Translations under genes and position numbers: made by a program | Part shown: one piece after another, positions 62,686 to 64,000 of the stretch | How the letters are laid out: each line of letters starts with the position of its first letter | Numbering within the stretch: the stretch's first letter is position 1 | NCBI GenBank assembly: GCA_039801465.1 | Contig: JBDRUT010000005.1 | Coordinates: 33,758 to 97,757 of the forward strand | Direction: 5' to 3' | Length of the DNA: 64,000 nucleotides | DNA from: JAOABV01 sp039801465 | GTDB lineage: Bacteria; Hydrothermota; Tepidihabitantia; Tepidihabitantales; CAIPLT01 | The notes under the pieces: model-generated | Database searches by the model: none | The model's input: only the letters and a program-made list of their open reading frames with translations | Told to the model about the DNA's origin: nothing

Positions 62686-64000
62686 TTATTGGACAATGAG
62701 CTTGACTTCACTGGAGTTCTTCGCATCTTCATACTTCAAGAAGTAAATGCCACTTGCAAGTGACTTCGCAGTCAGTCTGGTGGTATAAGTGCCAGCAGTG
62801 AGATATTCGTCAGTTAAGGTTTCAATCAACCGACCAGTTGAGTTGTAGAGTTTAATTGTGACTTTACCGGAAACAGGCACTGTGTAGCGGATTGTCGTGA
62901 ACTTATTGAATGGATTTGGATTGACACTGAAGTTGAAGTTGAGATTGGTGATTGAATTTTCCGTCATAACTGCAGAGTTAGTAGGCGGTTTAATTTCCGC
63001 TGTTGTCAATGCTTTGTGTGGACCATATTGCCAGAATTCAGGTGTCTTATTACCTTTGAGTAAGTAGACACGACCATTAGCATAAGCCAATGCAGCACCA
63101 GTTTTGGGTACAGATTTCTTTTGGAGAGGCGGAAGCCGAGGAATTGTTTCAATTGCAGACCAAATTCCTTTTTCGCTGGATGAATATTGCCAGAATTCGT
63201 GGGAACCACCACCTTTGATTGCGTAAATCACTGACCCATCGGTTGTCATTGCGCCGCCATCTTTGACTTTAGTCTTCTTATTTCCCATCATCGGATGATT
63301 GAGAGGAATCGTTTCTTTTTCGTGCCAAGTTGTACCATCAAATGCGCTAAAATAGTTATGCTTTCCACCACCTTTTAAGACATAGATATTATCGCCGAGT
63401 GCGACGATACAACTACCATCTTTATAAGGTTTGTTATCAGGTGTTGTTGGAGCACTTGGTAGCGTTGTCCAATATTTAGTTTCCGGGTTATAAATAAAGA
63501 AGTTATTATTTCCGATTTTCTGTCCGCCGAGTAAAACATAGAGTAGACCATCCTTGAAGAATAGTGAAGTACCGCCTTTGGCACCTTTGGTTGAAGGAAT
63601 CCAAGACTCAAAGTACCAGTGGCCATCAGTCAGGTCATATTTCCAGAGTTCAAATGTGCCATTGCCTTTGGTCGCATAGATTGTGTGGTCGCCATCAAAA
63701 CATAATGCTGCGCCTTTGCCGGGGAATTTCTTATTGTATTTGACAGAGTCAACTACTGGTGGAGGTCCGGGCTTATATTTGAAGCCGAAGGGAATTGTTT
63801 CCATATCAGTCCAAATACCAGGATTACCCATCGTATATTTTTTGAATTCTTTGGATTTGTTACCGCGGAATGCGAAGAGTGCCATTGTTTTGCCTTCAGT
63901 TGCAGCAGTGAGTGCGCCACCATCTTTGACATATTTGCCAGAAACATTGGTGGGCATTGATTCCAGTTGTGTCCAACCAGGCACACCAATGGTATTTACT
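62686..64000 (-). CDS. Secreted kelch-type protein with sorting module (5' end outside window)
   Basis: At least 437 residues; the frame is open to the right edge, so the N-terminus is missing. Six propeller blades of a special kelch type are spaced along residues about 20-340, each with a (Y/F)xxKG or RG turn then EFWxY, e.g. IYAIKGGGSHEFWQY and VYLLKGNKTPEFWQY. The last 80 residues form the sorting module (VNPNPFNKFTTIRYTVP, LYNSTGRLIETLTDEYLTAG, GIYFLKYEDA). It is a close paralogue of the C-terminal third of the 2526-residue protein. Function unknown; surface-exposed by inference. Confidence 0.85.
   Translation of the reverse strand, partial: VNTIGVPGWTQLESMPTNVSGKYVKDGGALTAATEGKTMALFAFRGNKSKEFKKYTMGNPGIWTDMETIPFGFKYKPGPPPVVDSVKYNKKFPGKGAALCFDGDHTIYATKGNGTFELWKYDLTDGHWYFESWIPSTKGAKGGTSLFFKDGLLYVLLGGQKIGNNNFFIYNPETKYWTTLPSAPTTPDNKPYKDGSCIVALGDNIYVLKGGGKHNYFSAFDGTTWHEKETIPLNHPMMGNKKTKVKDGGAMTTDGSVIYAIKGGGSHEFWQYSSSEKGIWSAIETIPRLPPLQKKSVPKTGAALAYANGRVYLLKGNKTPEFWQYGPHKALTTAEIKPPTNSAVMTENSITNLNFNFSVNPNPFNKFTTIRYTVPVSGKVTIKLYNSTGRLIETLTDEYLTAGTYTTRLTAKSLASGIYFLKYEDAKNSSEVKLIVQ

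Noticed and set aside
1..64000. CRISPR array
   Set aside because: No regularly spaced direct repeats with unique spacers were seen on reading; all repeats found are pairs or palindromes.

Overview
The window is an AT-rich bacterial chromosome segment. It carries LolA, SurA-like foldases, an OmpA-family protein and several secreted proteins ending in a T9SS/FlgD-type C-terminal module, which points to a diderm of the Fibrobacteres-Chlorobi-Bacteroidetes kind. The mix (DUF4321 protein, 'alternative' GlmU-like enzyme, many kelch/VCBS proteins with C-terminal sorting modules) most resembles candidate division WOR-3 (Stahlbacteria). That assignment is inference from gene content only; no search was run.

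Layout. 1-8.7 kb (minus strand): the translation/transcription supercluster tRNA-Thr(UGU), Tyr, Gly, Thr(GGU), tuf, rpmG, tRNA-Trp, secE, nusG, rplK, rplA, rplJ, rplL, rpoB (running off the left edge), in the order known from the E. coli tufB-secE-rpoB region. 9-15 kb (minus): thpR, cinA, pgpA, secF, secD, pdxJ. 15.3-25.7 kb: two divergent secreted proteins, a 735-residue kelch protein and a 2526-residue mosaic surface protein. 26-32 kb (minus): apbE, amrS and a DUF4321 gene, then recJ and an rRNA methyltransferase. 32-40.6 kb: GlmU-like enzyme, lolA-thioesterase-rimO, asd-M1 peptidase, MFS transporter. 41.9-45.4 kb: three envelope genes including an OmpA protein. 45.5-55.6 kb: rimI, a GyrI-like lipoprotein, fusA, gyrB, a small unknown gene, rubrerythrin, purE, nitroreductase, purC, UDP-sugar dehydrogenase. 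57-62.2 kb: three parvulin-type foldases and an M23 protein; then a second kelch protein runs off the right edge.

The most unusual signal lies at gene boundaries. Seven genes (rplA, rimO, the first parvulin gene, the M1 peptidase, DUF4321, recJ, MFS) are flanked by a short second copy of their own 3' end (five) or 5' end (two). Several 3' copies differ from the resident gene mainly by silent or conservative codon changes, as if they were the tails of diverged alleles. In addition, two copies of a roughly 1.1-kb intergenic repeat with a conserved promoter lie 15 kb apart, a short double-palindrome from one end of that repeat also sits in frame inside a foldase gene, and at least five genes have sigma-70-like promoters placed so that transcription should start at or beside the AUG (leaderless mRNAs).

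The envelope theme is consistent: Sec translocase parts (secE, secD, secF), periplasmic foldases, LolA, an OmpA anchor, and exported proteins with C-terminal sorting modules fit one export route to the cell surface. No CRISPR array, intact insertion sequence, prophage or rRNA gene was seen.
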